This document shows, piece by piece, positions 55,749 to 63,943 of a stretch of 64,000 nt of DNA (its first letter is position 1; each line of letters begins with the position of its first letter). The notes under the pieces are model-generated. The model made no database searches, was not told the origin of the DNA, and worked only from the letters and a program-made list of their open reading frames with translations. Where the stretch lies: NCBI GenBank assembly GCA_021802545.1, contig JAJZRS010000014.1, forward strand, positions 1-64,000. Direction: 5' to 3'. This DNA is from Pseudomonadota bacterium. Lineage in GTDB: Bacteria > Pseudomonadota > Gammaproteobacteria > Burkholderiales > JABEVD01. Both the position numbers and the translations under genes were made by a program.

Positions 55749-57668
55749 GGCGTAGGTCCAGGAAATCTTGCCGTCCAGCAGGCGGATCCGGTCTTCGATC
55801 CGGCCCGGTCTGCGCAACAGGACGATCAGCTCTTTCGGGGGCGTGCTGAGGAGCGCATCCGGGTCCCCCTGCTTTCTCCACACCAGCGTGTCCTTGGAGC
55901 CTATCTTGATTTCACAGGAAATTCCGTGTTCTGCATCCTTCTTGGTCTGCTCGACGGATTCGCGTTCTTCTTCGAGCGTTTTCTGCTCCTCCTGAAGCGC
56001 CTTGACCCTTGCGTTGTTGGCTGAGACGGCTTTCAGGGCAGGCGCGATCTTCACGCCAAGCTTTTGCAGGTTCGATTTCTGTTCGTCGGTCAGGACGATT
56101 TCCTTTCGCTGGGCCTTGCCGGAAATGATCAGGTAGTTCCTGAGCTCGGGCTGTTGCATGAAATCCTTCGATTCCTGGCGCTTTGTTTCGATTTCGAGAT
56201 TGATTCCCTCGATCTGCTTGTCTATTGTGCTGACCCGCTCATTGAAAACGGAAAAGTCCGGGACGAGAATGGACAGTATGGTCTGGTTTTCCTTGCGGGA
56301 ATAAGCGTTGGCCACGCTGATCGACTTGGCTGATATGGCGCATCCTTCGGACGTTTCGATTTCGGCGCTTTCGGCGACGACCGTGCAGTTCACCATGGAT
56401 TCCGCGACCACATGCTTGCCGAGGATGATGGAATTTTCTGCGCGCCTGATCGTGATCTCGCCGTGCTTGGAAACCAGCAGCGCATTGGAAGCCAGGCCTT
56501 CCACGGCGATATTGCCTTCATGGTTGATGGCCGCCCCGCCGACAAGGTTGAGCTTGATGAGAATGTTTCCGCCGTTCGAGACGACCTTGCCGAAGACGTT
56601 GGCCAGAATGGTGATGTTCCTGCCTTCGACGACCCGGTTTTCCTGGACGTCGCCATGCTCTTCGAAATTTTCGCCATCCAGCGAAATGTCGCCCGTCGTC
56701 CTGATGCTGACGCCGGTGTAATTGACGATCTTTTCCATGACGGCGATGCAGTTCGTCGTGGTATCGATGTTGAGAAACCCATCGATGGCCGAGACGATGC
56801 ATTCGCCCTGGGCGGAATTTTCGATGCGCGTTCCTTCGCCCGCCAGGCTGGCCAGATCGAAGTCCTGCGGCATGGGCGCCTCGATCGCTTTGCCATGGAT
56901 GTCCATGCCTGGAATGCCCAGGATTCTGGGTGTTTTCTTGAGCAGGCGCTCTCCGTTCCTCACCTGGGGGAAACGGTTCCTGAATTGCCTGAGGTCGATT
57001 TTTCCGTTCGGAAGTTCACGCGGCGCATTGTCCCTGTGCAGCCTGTCGGTTTCTTCCTTCAGCTCGGCGTCTTTGCCGTTCTTTGGCGGCACCGGCCTTG
57101 CGATGGTGATCCTGCCGGTTTTTCCGGTTTCGATCATGCCCCTTATCGCATCCGCATCCAGGCCGAAGCGTACCCCTTGCAGCCACATGTTGGCGACGAA
57201 TTCGTCGAAAATCAGCGCATCCTTGACGAAAGTCGATCTTTTCTCCGTCCCGACGACTTCGAGCTCGCCTTCGGCGTTTTCCGCGTAAAGGGGTTCTTCC
57301 GTTATTTTCTCGATAGAGACGGTTTCGAAGAGATATTCCGCTTTTCCCGAAGAGATTCTCGGCGCCTTGTAGAGACGAATTCTTTCTTCCGGCATGACCA
57401 GAATGTCAGAGGCAAACCTGATCTTGCCCGTTTTTTCCACATTCTTCGCTGCCATCATCTCGGGGGTGAATTCGCCGAGCAACTTGAGGAAGGCCGCATA
57501 ATCCAGACCGGCGAAATAGTAGCCGGACGTGAACACCCGTTCCGCGAAAAGCGCGAATTGTTCGGATGATTCGAGCTTGTCGAGATGGACGTGGACGCCG
57601 TCCCCGCTCTTGATGACGAAGCTGGAAGCGCCGAACTGGATCAGATTGTTTGATGGTTTTTCTGGCAT
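55740..57668 (-). CDS. FapA family polymer-like protein (DUF342)
   Basis: 642 aa. Central DUF342 right-handed beta-helix (GRNITILANVFGKVVSNGGNILIKLNLVGG) with an upstream FapA N-terminal domain and a C-terminal coiled coil (LQEEQKTLEEERESVEQTKK). DUF342/FapA proteins affect polar flagellar assembly in Vibrio and endospore or stress functions elsewhere. No SD before ATG 57668; a sigma-28-like promoter abuts it. Overlaps cysB by 9 nt. Confidence 0.85.
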   Translation of the reverse strand: MPEKPSNNLIQFGASSFVIKSGDGVHVHLDKLESSEQFALFAERVFTSGYYFAGLDYAAFLKLLGEFTPEMMAAKNVEKTGKIRFASDILVMPEERIRLYKAPRISSGKAEYLFETVSIEKITEEPLYAENAEGELEVVGTEKRSTFVKDALIFDEFVANMWLQGVRFGLDADAIRGMIETGKTGRITIARPVPPKNGKDAELKEETDRLHRDNAPRELPNGKIDLRQFRNRFPQVRNGERLLKKTPRILGIPGMDIHGKAIEAPMPQDFDLASLAGEGTRIENSAQGECIVSAIDGFLNIDTTTNCIAVMEKIVNYTGVSIRTTGDISLDGENFEEHGDVQENRVVEGRNITILANVFGKVVSNGGNILIKLNLVGGAAINHEGNIAVEGLASNALLVSKHGEITIRRAENSIILGKHVVAESMVNCTVVAESAEIETSEGCAISAKSISVANAYSRKENQTILSILVPDFSVFNERVSTIDKQIEGINLEIETKRQESKDFMQQPELRNYLIISGKAQRKEIVLTDEQKSNLQKLGVKIAPALKAVSANNARVKALQEEQKTLEEERESVEQTKKDAEHGISCEIKIGSKDTLVWRKQGDPDALLSTPPKELIVLLRRPGRIEDRIRLLDGKISWTYASE

Positions 57669-57677
57669 ATTGCATGG

Positions 57678-57705
57678 TTATCGGCTGCCTGACCCCCGAA
57701 GTTTA
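57678..57705 (-). promoter_or_regulatory. Sigma-28 (FliA)-like promoter of fapA
   Basis: On the minus strand TAAACTTC, 12-bp spacer, GCCGATAA. The -10 matches the FliA consensus in all 8 bases; the -35 matches TAAAGTTT in 6 of 8; the spacer is one base longer than usual. It ends about 9 bases before the fapA ATG, giving a very short or no leader. Confidence 0.5.
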
Positions 57706-57763
57706 GAAGTTTTACTCTATGTTTACAACAAATCTGTTTGGTTTTGAAGGTATTTTTGCCATT

Positions 57764-57850
57764 TCAGACCGCGTCTTCCCGTTTGCGGCCCATGAGTGAG
57801 GTGTTCAAATGCTCGCGAATCGCCTGTTCCGCCGCAGCGTGGTGTTTCAT
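57764..57850 (-). CDS. Possible 28-aa ORF
   Basis: MKHHAAAEQAIREHLNTSLM then GRKREDAV, basic and helical. It lies in the 294-bp gap between fapA and the crp-like gene. TATACT lies just upstream, but spacing to the ATG is short and the SD (AGG) is weak. May be chance. Confidence 0.25.
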   Translation of the reverse strand: MKHHAAAEQAIREHLNTSLMGRKREDAV

Positions 57851-57962
57851 GCCTGAAGTATATCAATTCGATGTGTTCTATGTGTGAGATAGCGTACATA
57901 CCGGACAGGTGGGCGGCTATATAATTAGCTGAGGAGATACTCTGGCCAAATCGGAGCTGATA
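57851..57962. other. Rest of fapA-crp intergenic region
   Basis: The only clear signal is TATAAT at 57920-57925, with poor -35 CATACC 17 bp upstream, serving the crp-like gene. SD GGAG is 8 bases before its ATG. A TGTGA half-site at 57882 region (TGTGTGAGATAGCGTACA) weakly resembles a Crp/Fnr site. Nothing else is seen. Confidence 0.4.
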
Positions 57963-58670
57963 ATGAAAAAAAATATGATTGATCCATGCCAGAACCATCT
58001 TTTGGCGAGGCTGCATGCGGACGAACGGGAGCGGCTCTTCTCGGAACTTGAGCAGGTGGACCTCAAGGACGGGGATATTCTTTCAGAGCCGAACAAGATA
58101 TCGCGTTACGTCTATTTTCCCGTAGCCAGTACGGTTTCACTCTACTACCCGATGGACCACGGGATCTCGTCGGAAATCGCTCTCATCGGCAACGAAGGCA
58201 TGTTCAGCATCGTGCCTGTCCTGGGCGGCGAGACGCTTCCCTATATGGCCATGGTTGAGACGCCGGGATTTGCCTATCGCATGGAATGGAAGGCGTTCAA
58301 GCGCGAGCTGGACCGGTCCAGGAACCTGAGGGAGGTCATTCTCCTGTATACCCAGGCGCTCTTTACCCAGATGGCGCAACTGTCGATATGCGGCAGGCAT
58401 CATTCGCTTCGCCAGCAGCTTTGCCTGCATTTGCTGCTGCTGCATGACAGGTCCTCTGCCGACAGGTTCGTTCTGACGCAGCAGACCATCGCCCATATGC
58501 TCGGCGTGCGCAGGGAAAGCGTGACCAAGGCTTCAGTCGAATTGCGCGAAAACGGGTTCATAGACTATCGCCGCGGATACCTCACGGTACTCAATCGCAG
58601 CGGTCTCGAAGGCCAGTGCTGCGAGTGCTACGGCGTGGTGAGAGAGGAGTTCTATCGGTTGCTGGGCTGA
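57963..58670 (+). CDS. Crp/Fnr-family transcriptional regulator
   Basis: 235 aa. Cyclic-nucleotide-binding-like beta barrel (SRYVYFPVASTVSLYYPMDHG, GNEGMFSIVPVLGG), long helix (SLRQQLCLHLLLLHDR), then HTH_Crp (LTQQTIAHMLGVRRESVTKASVEL). It lacks the N-terminal Cys cluster of Fnr and the full cAMP pocket. The tail GQCCECYGVV has three Cys close together. This group often senses stress or redox; ligand unknown. Confidence 0.85.
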   Translation: MKKNMIDPCQNHLLARLHADERERLFSELEQVDLKDGDILSEPNKISRYVYFPVASTVSLYYPMDHGISSEIALIGNEGMFSIVPVLGGETLPYMAMVETPGFAYRMEWKAFKRELDRSRNLREVILLYTQALFTQMAQLSICGRHHSLRQQLCLHLLLLHDRSSADRFVLTQQTIAHMLGVRRESVTKASVELRENGFIDYRRGYLTVLNRSGLEGQCCECYGVVREEFYRLLG

Positions 58671-58736
58671 GGTTTTGCACGCCAAATAACCATACTTCTA
58701 GTCGCGTTAATTTTCAAAGAAACGATGCAATAATGT

Positions 58737-58754
58737 CCGTGCCGTAAGGCACGG
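58737..58754 (+). promoter_or_regulatory. 5' leader hairpin of the 34-aa peptide gene
   Basis: CCGTGCC-GTAA-GGCACGG: a perfect 7-bp stem with a GNRA-like GTAA tetraloop, 31 bases before the ATG. It could stabilise the 5' end of a short abundant mRNA. A -10-like AATAAT lies just upstream (58729-58734). Confidence 0.6.
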
Positions 58755-58785
58755 AGCATAAATTAACACGATAAGGAGATACAAT

Positions 58786-58890
58786 ATGGCTGATGCAATC
58801 CACTTCACGAATATGGGCGGTGTATTCGTTTTGCTCGCTTTTGCTGCTGTTTATCTGGGAAGCTGCTTCGCTCACCAGAAAGGCAAGTGA
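58786..58890 (+). CDS. 34-aa single-pass membrane peptide
   Basis: Too short for the ORF track. MADAIHFTNMGG, one hydrophobic helix (VFVLLAFAAVYLGSCF) and a basic tail AHQKGK, predicting N-out/C-in topology. The SD is close to ideal (AAGGAG 9 bases upstream), the leader has a 7-bp hairpin, and two hairpins follow the stop. These together imply a real, well-expressed small protein. I do not recognise the family; it could be a small subunit of a membrane complex or a regulator. Confidence 0.75.
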   Translation: MADAIHFTNMGGVFVLLAFAAVYLGSCFAHQKGK

Positions 58891-58895
58891 GCTGC

Positions 58896-58940
58896 GCCGG
58901 TCTTGACCGGCAGAGCATGACGGGCCGCAAGGCCCGTTTT
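58896..58940 (+). terminator. Tandem hairpins ending the 34-aa gene
   Basis: Hairpin 1: GCCGG-TCTTGA-CCGGC (58896-58911). Hairpin 2: CGGGCC-GCAA-GGCCCG followed by TTTT (58921-58940), an intrinsic terminator for the plus strand. On the minus strand no T-run follows. Confidence 0.85.
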
Positions 58941-59266
58941 CATTTTGAAAGTATCTTCGGGGTGGTCCAAACTCCGCGCGCCCCTGGCGATCTTTCCGGG
59001 CGAACGCGTATCATGCCGCCGTCCACTTCGGCAACCGTCAGGGTGGCCGCCGCCGGCAGAGGCGTGCACAGGCCGCCTCCTTCGAGAAGCATCCCTTTGT
59101 AATCCTTTTCGTCCTTCGCCGTCTCGTATTCCGTGATTTTTTCGAGCATTTCTTTCGTCGGGCAGGTGACGACGGATGGATTGGGGGAAAATACCGTTCC
59201 GACTTTGGGGCCGCCGGCCGAACAGGCAGCAAGGGCTAGCAGCAGAAGAAGCGATGCGGTTCTCAT
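58940..59266 (-). CDS. Small lipoprotein, unknown function
   Basis: 108 aa. Signal peptide with lipobox LAACS. The mature chain has a Cys pair region (SVVTCPTKEMLEKI; GGGLCTPLPAA) and ends in PKILSK. No family recognised. It is 6 nt after the M23 gene, so part of a bactofilin-M23-lipoprotein operon, probably at the cell envelope. Confidence 0.75.
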   Translation of the reverse strand: MRTASLLLLLALAACSAGGPKVGTVFSPNPSVVTCPTKEMLEKITEYETAKDEKDYKGMLLEGGGLCTPLPAAATLTVAEVDGGMIRVRPERSPGARGVWTTPKILSK

Positions 59267-59272
59267 GGAAGG

Positions 59273-60193
59273 CTATTTGCGAGCAAACCTGATCAGCATC
59301 GTTTTCGGATCGATGGCGCGCCCGTTCTTGAGGATTTCGTAGTGGAGATGCGGCCCGGTCGAGCGGCCAGTGCTCCCGGTCAGCCCGATCAGCTTGTGCT
59401 GAACTACCTGCTCTCCCGGCTTGACCATGATGCGGCTGAGATGGGCATACCTCGTCGCGTACCCGTCTCCGTGGTCGATGATGATGTTGTAGCCGTATTG
59501 CGCGTCCCAACCGGCCACTTCCACAGTGCCTTTCGCCGTGGAAAAGACCTGCGTGCCGATCGCTTCCTGGAAATCGAGGCCAGGGTGGAAGCCCAGCCTG
59601 CCCACGATCGGGTCGACCCGCTTGCCGAATGGGCTGGTGATGGCAATGTTTCCCTGCAGCGGGAACAGGATGGGCTTCGTCTCGAGCCAGTTCACCTCGT
59701 TTTTCCAGTATTCGATGGAATCGTCGGCATATTTCAGGAGCAGACTCTCGTTTTCATGGATGTCGTTGAACTGGCCGATCAGGTCCGAGTCGCTCTTTTG
59801 GGAGAGGCTCAACAGCGGCCCTCCCATGGCGTCGGCTGCGCCGCGTTGCGTGATGAAGGGGGGAGGGGTCGCCATGAACTTGAGCTTCTTGTTCAGGCTG
59901 TCCAGCACGGCCAGGCGATTCTGGAAAGCGGAAAGATCCTGTTCGATCTTGTCCATTCGCGTTTCGTAAACATTCTTGAGGTTGTCGAACTCTTCCTCGG
60001 AATAGAAATTGCCCATCTTGTGGGCGAGTTGGGGATCGTACTCGATGGCGAAGCGGAATCCTGCGAATTCGAGGCATACGCCCAGAAAGACCAGGGCGAG
60101 CCCGGTAATTGCGGCAATCACCAGGAGATGGCGCAATGTCAGGTTTATTCTTCTGATTCGGCCTACAGGCCCCGAAACCCAGATGAGCTGCAT
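59273..60193 (-). CDS. M23 (LytM) metallopeptidase, membrane-anchored
   Basis: 306 aa. N-terminal TM (LLVIAAITGLALVFLGVCLEF), coiled coil (FDNLKNVYETRMDKIEQDLSAFQNRL), and a C-terminal LytM domain with HPGLD and HLHYE zinc ligands, so likely an active peptidoglycan endopeptidase. Pairing with bactofilin (4-nt gap) is the common morphogenesis arrangement. Confidence 0.92.
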   Translation of the reverse strand: MQLIWVSGPVGRIRRINLTLRHLLVIAAITGLALVFLGVCLEFAGFRFAIEYDPQLAHKMGNFYSEEEFDNLKNVYETRMDKIEQDLSAFQNRLAVLDSLNKKLKFMATPPPFITQRGAADAMGGPLLSLSQKSDSDLIGQFNDIHENESLLLKYADDSIEYWKNEVNWLETKPILFPLQGNIAITSPFGKRVDPIVGRLGFHPGLDFQEAIGTQVFSTAKGTVEVAGWDAQYGYNIIIDHGDGYATRYAHLSRIMVKPGEQVVQHKLIGLTGSTGRSTGPHLHYEILKNGRAIDPKTMLIRFARK

Positions 60194-60197
60194 GGTC

Positions 60198-60635
60198 TTA
60201 GGAGTGCTGTTTCAGTTTTCCGTCCGATACGAGAAGATTCAGCGGGGCTGCTCTTTCTTCCGCTTTCTCCTCGGTCTGGTTGAGACGGCCGAAGATCTTT
60301 GCGCCGGGCTCGATCCTGATCGATTTGTAGCTCAGGTCGCCCTGGATGTAGGCGGTATGGAGGATCTCGATCCTGTCTGCGAAGATGCATCCGGTGATTT
60401 TTCCTGAGACGATGACGTGTCCCGCCTTGACCGTGCCGTTGATTTTCGCGCCGTCAGCGATGGCGACCGTTGCTGCATGGCCTTCCTGCTGGGTGATGTT
60501 GCCGTCGAGATGACCGTCGATGCGGATGCCGTTGGAAACCATGATGTCGCCTTCCATGCTCACCGACTTGCCGATGATGGTTTCCAGGTTCTTGATCGAA
60601 ATGCCTTGAGTCCCTTTTGCCTTCTTGCCGAACAT
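60198..60635 (-). CDS. Bactofilin
   Basis: 145 aa from MFGKKAKGTQG, SD AAGGG. The core is a polymer-forming beta-helix: SMEGDIMVSNGIRIDGHLDGNI, then KINGTVKAGHVIVSGKITGCI and YIQGDLSYKSIRIEPGAKIFGRL. Forms filaments that localise cell-wall enzymes such as the M23 peptidase next door. Confidence 0.95.
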   Translation of the reverse strand: MFGKKAKGTQGISIKNLETIIGKSVSMEGDIMVSNGIRIDGHLDGNITQQEGHAATVAIADGAKINGTVKAGHVIVSGKITGCIFADRIEILHTAYIQGDLSYKSIRIEPGAKIFGRLNQTEEKAEERAAPLNLLVSDGKLKQHS

Positions 60636-60650
60636 TGAATATCCCTTCAC

Positions 60651-60955
60651 ACAATGACGAGTGATGCGTCAGACGGTTTTTTATCGGACCTGCTTTATAT
60701 TTATGTGAATATTTTCGCGAAAAGCCTATCAACAAAACGCTTGAAGATCAACAGTTAATTGAATTGTTTGGAAAACTTGCATTCGCCTGATTCGATGGAT
60801 TCGGCAGAAAAACAGAAGGAAAAGAAGTTTTCTTGATGTGATTTCTCAGGTTCCGGAGCGGGGGGGACTGCCCTGAGACTGCGAATCGTTTCATCCGTCC
60901 GCTTTTTGGCTATACTTGTATCGCGTACATTTGGCGAACAGCACCTTTTTCAGGC
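60651..60955. other. Intergenic region, bactofilin/metal-efflux
   Basis: About 300 bp without a convincing gene. A 34-codon ORF from 60654 lacks a ribosome site. For the plus strand, TATACT at 60911-60916 with TTTCAT 16 bp upstream is a likely promoter; just after it TGTA-TCGCG-TACA is a short inverted repeat that could bind a metal regulator. No long repeats. Confidence 0.45.
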
Positions 60956-61288
60956 GTGTACAGATTGAAAAATGCACTTGCCATCATCCTGGCCATCTGG
61001 TTGCCGCTTTTCAGCGGCAATGCGGTCTCCGTTTCCTTGTCGATGACAACCTTGTGCCAGGCAGGCTCGGCGCAAAAAGGGATGAAGAGCATGGACAATC
61101 AAGCGCACAAGTATGGATCGTGCGCTGATTGCGGATTCTGCCGCATCGCCGGTAACGGCTTCATGGCATCTTCCGGTTTGTCGCGGGCATGGCTTGCGGA
61201 ATCGCCCTTCGTGCCTTATTTTTACCTGTTCTCGTTCAATTCGGTCACCTCCGCGCCGCTCGATCCGCCGCCCTTAGCCTCCCTCTGA
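60956..61288 (+). CDS. Small periplasmic protein of a metal-efflux operon
   Basis: 110 aa from GTG 60956 (SD AGG). Signal peptide (ALAIILAIWLPLFSGNA), then a short chain with metal-type residues (MDNQAHKYGSCADCGFCR) and a Pro-rich end (LDPPPLA). It resembles the small DUF2946/CzcI-like proteins preceding heavy-metal RND operons. Function in metal binding or sensing is inferred from position. Confidence 0.6.
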   Translation: MYRLKNALAIILAIWLPLFSGNAVSVSLSMTTLCQAGSAQKGMKSMDNQAHKYGSCADCGFCRIAGNGFMASSGLSRAWLAESPFVPYFYLFSFNSVTSAPLDPPPLASL

Positions 61289-61377
61289 CAGGGGCGGTCC
61301 GTCCATCGATTCCGCTCCCCTTATCGCGGCGGCATTTCCATGTCGCCAATCATCAGGCATTGCAGGAGTGATGAATC

Positions 61378-62679
61378 ATGTTTTTCAGAAAAAAATACCC
61401 TGGCTCGGCCGTCCTGCTGTTCGTCTATCTGGCGGCATTCGCGCAGCAGGCGAACGCGGATATCCTAAATCTCGGCCGGGCAGTGGCGATTGCGCTGAAG
61501 GGTAATCCGGGGCTCTCCGAGATCAGGGAAAGGGCGAAAGCGCTGGCGCAGGTTCCGGACCAGGTCGGCACGCTGCCCGATCCCACACTCTCCCTCGGGG
61601 CGCTCAGCCTGCCCACGGACACGTTTTCACAGACCCAGGAAGCGATGACCCAGATGCAGGTGGGCCTGGGCTTGACGCTGCCGTTCCCCGGGAAGCTCGG
61701 GCTGCGCAGGGAAGCCGCCGATTTCGAGGCCAGGGCGGCAGGCTACGACGTGCGGGAAGCGCAGCTGGTCCTCGTCAGGAGCGTGCGCACGACCTGGTGG
61801 AACCTGTTCTTCATCGATCGCGCGATCGGGATCGTGAAGCGCAACCAGGCTCTCTTCCGCGGGCTCGTCAGAATTGCGCAGACGAAATACGAAACGGGGC
61901 AGGGCTTGCAGTCCGACGTGCTGCTCGCCCAGGTCGAGCTTTCCAGGCTGCTCGATGCCGGGCTGAATCTGGATGAGGCTAGGCGCGTCCAGCGCGCAAG
62001 GCTGAATGCATTGCTCGGGAGAATCGCATCGCTTCCTGTCGATTTGCCCGATCATGTTGAAGAAGCGCTTCCGGCCACGCCAGAGGAGGCCGCGCTTGAC
62101 GGGGAAGCGCTCAAGGAAAACCCCGCGCTCGAATCCTTGCGTTCATCCGTCAAGGCGGCGGGCAGCCGGGTCGCGCTCGCCGAAAAGGACTACTATCCCG
62201 ACTTCAAAATCGGGGCGGCCTACGGATCGCGCCGGGGATACAACGCAAACGGCAGTCCCAGGGCCGATCTTGCGAGCTTCACCGTGTCGATGAACCTGCC
62301 GATTTTCACGGGCGCCAAGCAGGACAGGGAACTCGGCCAGCGCAAGATGGAGGCGCTGAAGAAGGAATATGCATTGCAGGACGGCATCGTGCAGGTGAAC
62401 GAGCGGATCGGCGAAGCGCTGGCCGCCTTGAAATCGAGCAGGCAGAGGGCCAGCCTGTTCAAGTCAGGGATCATTCCCCAGGCAAGCCAGACGGTTGCGG
62501 CCATGCTTTCATCCTACCAGGTCGACAAGGCGGATTTCCTGAACCTTGTCCGGTCCGAGGTCACGCTCTACAACTACGAAACAGAATACTGGAAGGCGCT
62601 GAGCGCCGGCTGGCAGGCATGGGCGAAGCTGCAGTCGGAAATCGGCGCGCCCGTCGACAAGGACACGAATCATGAATAG
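61378..62679 (+). CDS. TolC-family outer membrane efflux protein
   Basis: 433 aa. Signal peptide (LLFVYLAAFAQQANA), then the duplicated OMF alpha-hairpin domains (LSEIRERAKALAQVPDQVGTLPDP, LESLRSSVKAAGSRVALAEKDYYPDF). Of the CusC/CzcC type and the outer channel of the tripartite pump encoded with the next two genes. Overlaps the adaptor gene by 8 nt. Confidence 0.9.
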   Translation: MFFRKKYPGSAVLLFVYLAAFAQQANADILNLGRAVAIALKGNPGLSEIRERAKALAQVPDQVGTLPDPTLSLGALSLPTDTFSQTQEAMTQMQVGLGLTLPFPGKLGLRREAADFEARAAGYDVREAQLVLVRSVRTTWWNLFFIDRAIGIVKRNQALFRGLVRIAQTKYETGQGLQSDVLLAQVELSRLLDAGLNLDEARRVQRARLNALLGRIASLPVDLPDHVEEALPATPEEAALDGEALKENPALESLRSSVKAAGSRVALAEKDYYPDFKIGAAYGSRRGYNANGSPRADLASFTVSMNLPIFTGAKQDRELGQRKMEALKKEYALQDGIVQVNERIGEALAALKSSRQRASLFKSGIIPQASQTVAAMLSSYQVDKADFLNLVRSEVTLYNYETEYWKALSAGWQAWAKLQSEIGAPVDKDTNHE

Positions 62680-63943
62680 GCTCGCAATCGCAATCCTGGC
62701 CCTGGCGGTCGGCGCAGGCATCGGCTACCTGGCTTCCCATGAGAAGTCGAAGCAGGCCGCCGTATCCGTGGCGAAAAAGCCGCTCTATTACCGCAATCCC
62801 ATGAATCCGGAAATCACCTCCCCGGTGCCTGCCAGGGACGACATGGGCATGGACTACATCCCTGTCTATGCAGAAAGCGATCAGGGCAAGGCGTCCCCGG
62901 GCGAAGTCAGGATCGACCCGGCCGTCGTCCAGGACATCGGCATCAGGACAGCCCAGGCCAAGCGCGAAGCGATTGCCAGGGAAATCCGCACGGTGGGGCG
63001 CATCGCCTATGACGAGGACAGGCTGATGCGCCTTCATCCGAAATACTCGGGCTGGGTCGACAAGGTTTACGCGGACAAGACGGGCCAGCCCGTTAAAGCC
63101 GGAGAAGCGCTGCTCGCAGTCTATTCGCCGCAGCTCGTCTCTTCCCAGCAGGAGTATCTGCTCGCCCTGGAAAACGAATCGGCTCTGGAAAAGAGCCCAT
63201 TTCCCGACGTGAGAAGCGGGGCGGCCAGCCTCGTTGATTCGGCCAGGCAGCGCCTTGCGCTCTTCGACATGCCGGCGAGCCAGATCAGGCAGATCGAACG
63301 GAACAGGAAGGTGCTGAAGGATGTGATCATTGAATCTCCCATGGCGGGAATCGTGACTGCCATCGGCGCGAGGGAAGGAGACAGGATAGGGCCCGAGACC
63401 GAGATTTATTCGATCGCCGATCTTTCGAGGGTATGGGTGCTGGCCGACCTGTATGAGAACGACATGTCCTGGGTCAGAAAAGGGGACGAGGTAATCATCC
63501 GCCTTGCCGACATTCCGGGGCGCGCCTTCAATGGCAAGGTCGATTACATCTATCCCTATCTCGACGCGAAAACGAGGACGGTCAAGGTCAGGGTCGAGCT
63601 GGCCAATCCCGGTCTTCTCCTCAAGCCGGACATGTATGCGGACGTGGGTCTTCATTCGGACAGGAAGATCGATGCGTTGACGATCCCGCGTGAGGCGGTG
63701 ATCAGGACGGGAACGAGAGACATCGTCTTCATCCAGAAATCCCCCGGCAGGTTCGAGCCCAGGGAAGTTGTTCTCGGCGTCTCTGCACGCGGCCGCGTGC
63801 AGATCGTCGAAGGGCTCAAGGAAGGCGAGCAGGTCGTGACTTCGGCGCAGTTCCTCATCGATTCGGAATCCAATATCAGGGAAGCGGCCGAAAGAATGGC
63901 CTCGGGAAAACATGAAGGCATGAAGATGGGGGGCGGAAAATGA
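62672..63943 (+). CDS. CusB-like RND periplasmic adaptor
   Basis: 423 aa. N-terminal anchor or signal, then a Met-rich metal-binding segment YRNPMNPEITSPVPARDDMG, MDYIPVYAES as in CusB/SilB, and the HlyD barrel-sandwich (MRLHPKYSGWVDKVYADKTG), hairpin and beta-barrel. The Met motif favours copper/silver. ATGA overlap with cusA. Confidence 0.9.
   Translation: MNRLAIAILALAVGAGIGYLASHEKSKQAAVSVAKKPLYYRNPMNPEITSPVPARDDMGMDYIPVYAESDQGKASPGEVRIDPAVVQDIGIRTAQAKREAIAREIRTVGRIAYDEDRLMRLHPKYSGWVDKVYADKTGQPVKAGEALLAVYSPQLVSSQQEYLLALENESALEKSPFPDVRSGAASLVDSARQRLALFDMPASQIRQIERNRKVLKDVIIESPMAGIVTAIGAREGDRIGPETEIYSIADLSRVWVLADLYENDMSWVRKGDEVIIRLADIPGRAFNGKVDYIYPYLDAKTRTVKVRVELANPGLLLKPDMYADVGLHSDRKIDALTIPREAVIRTGTRDIVFIQKSPGRFEPREVVLGVSARGRVQIVEGLKEGEQVVTSAQFLIDSESNIREAAERMASGKHEGMKMGGGK

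Noticed and set aside
56412-57569. 385-aa plus-strand ORF
   Set aside because: Antisense to fapA.
60654-60758. 34-codon ORF in the bactofilin upstream region
   Set aside because: No ribosome site and composition unlike coding; overlaps the bactofilin promoter region.
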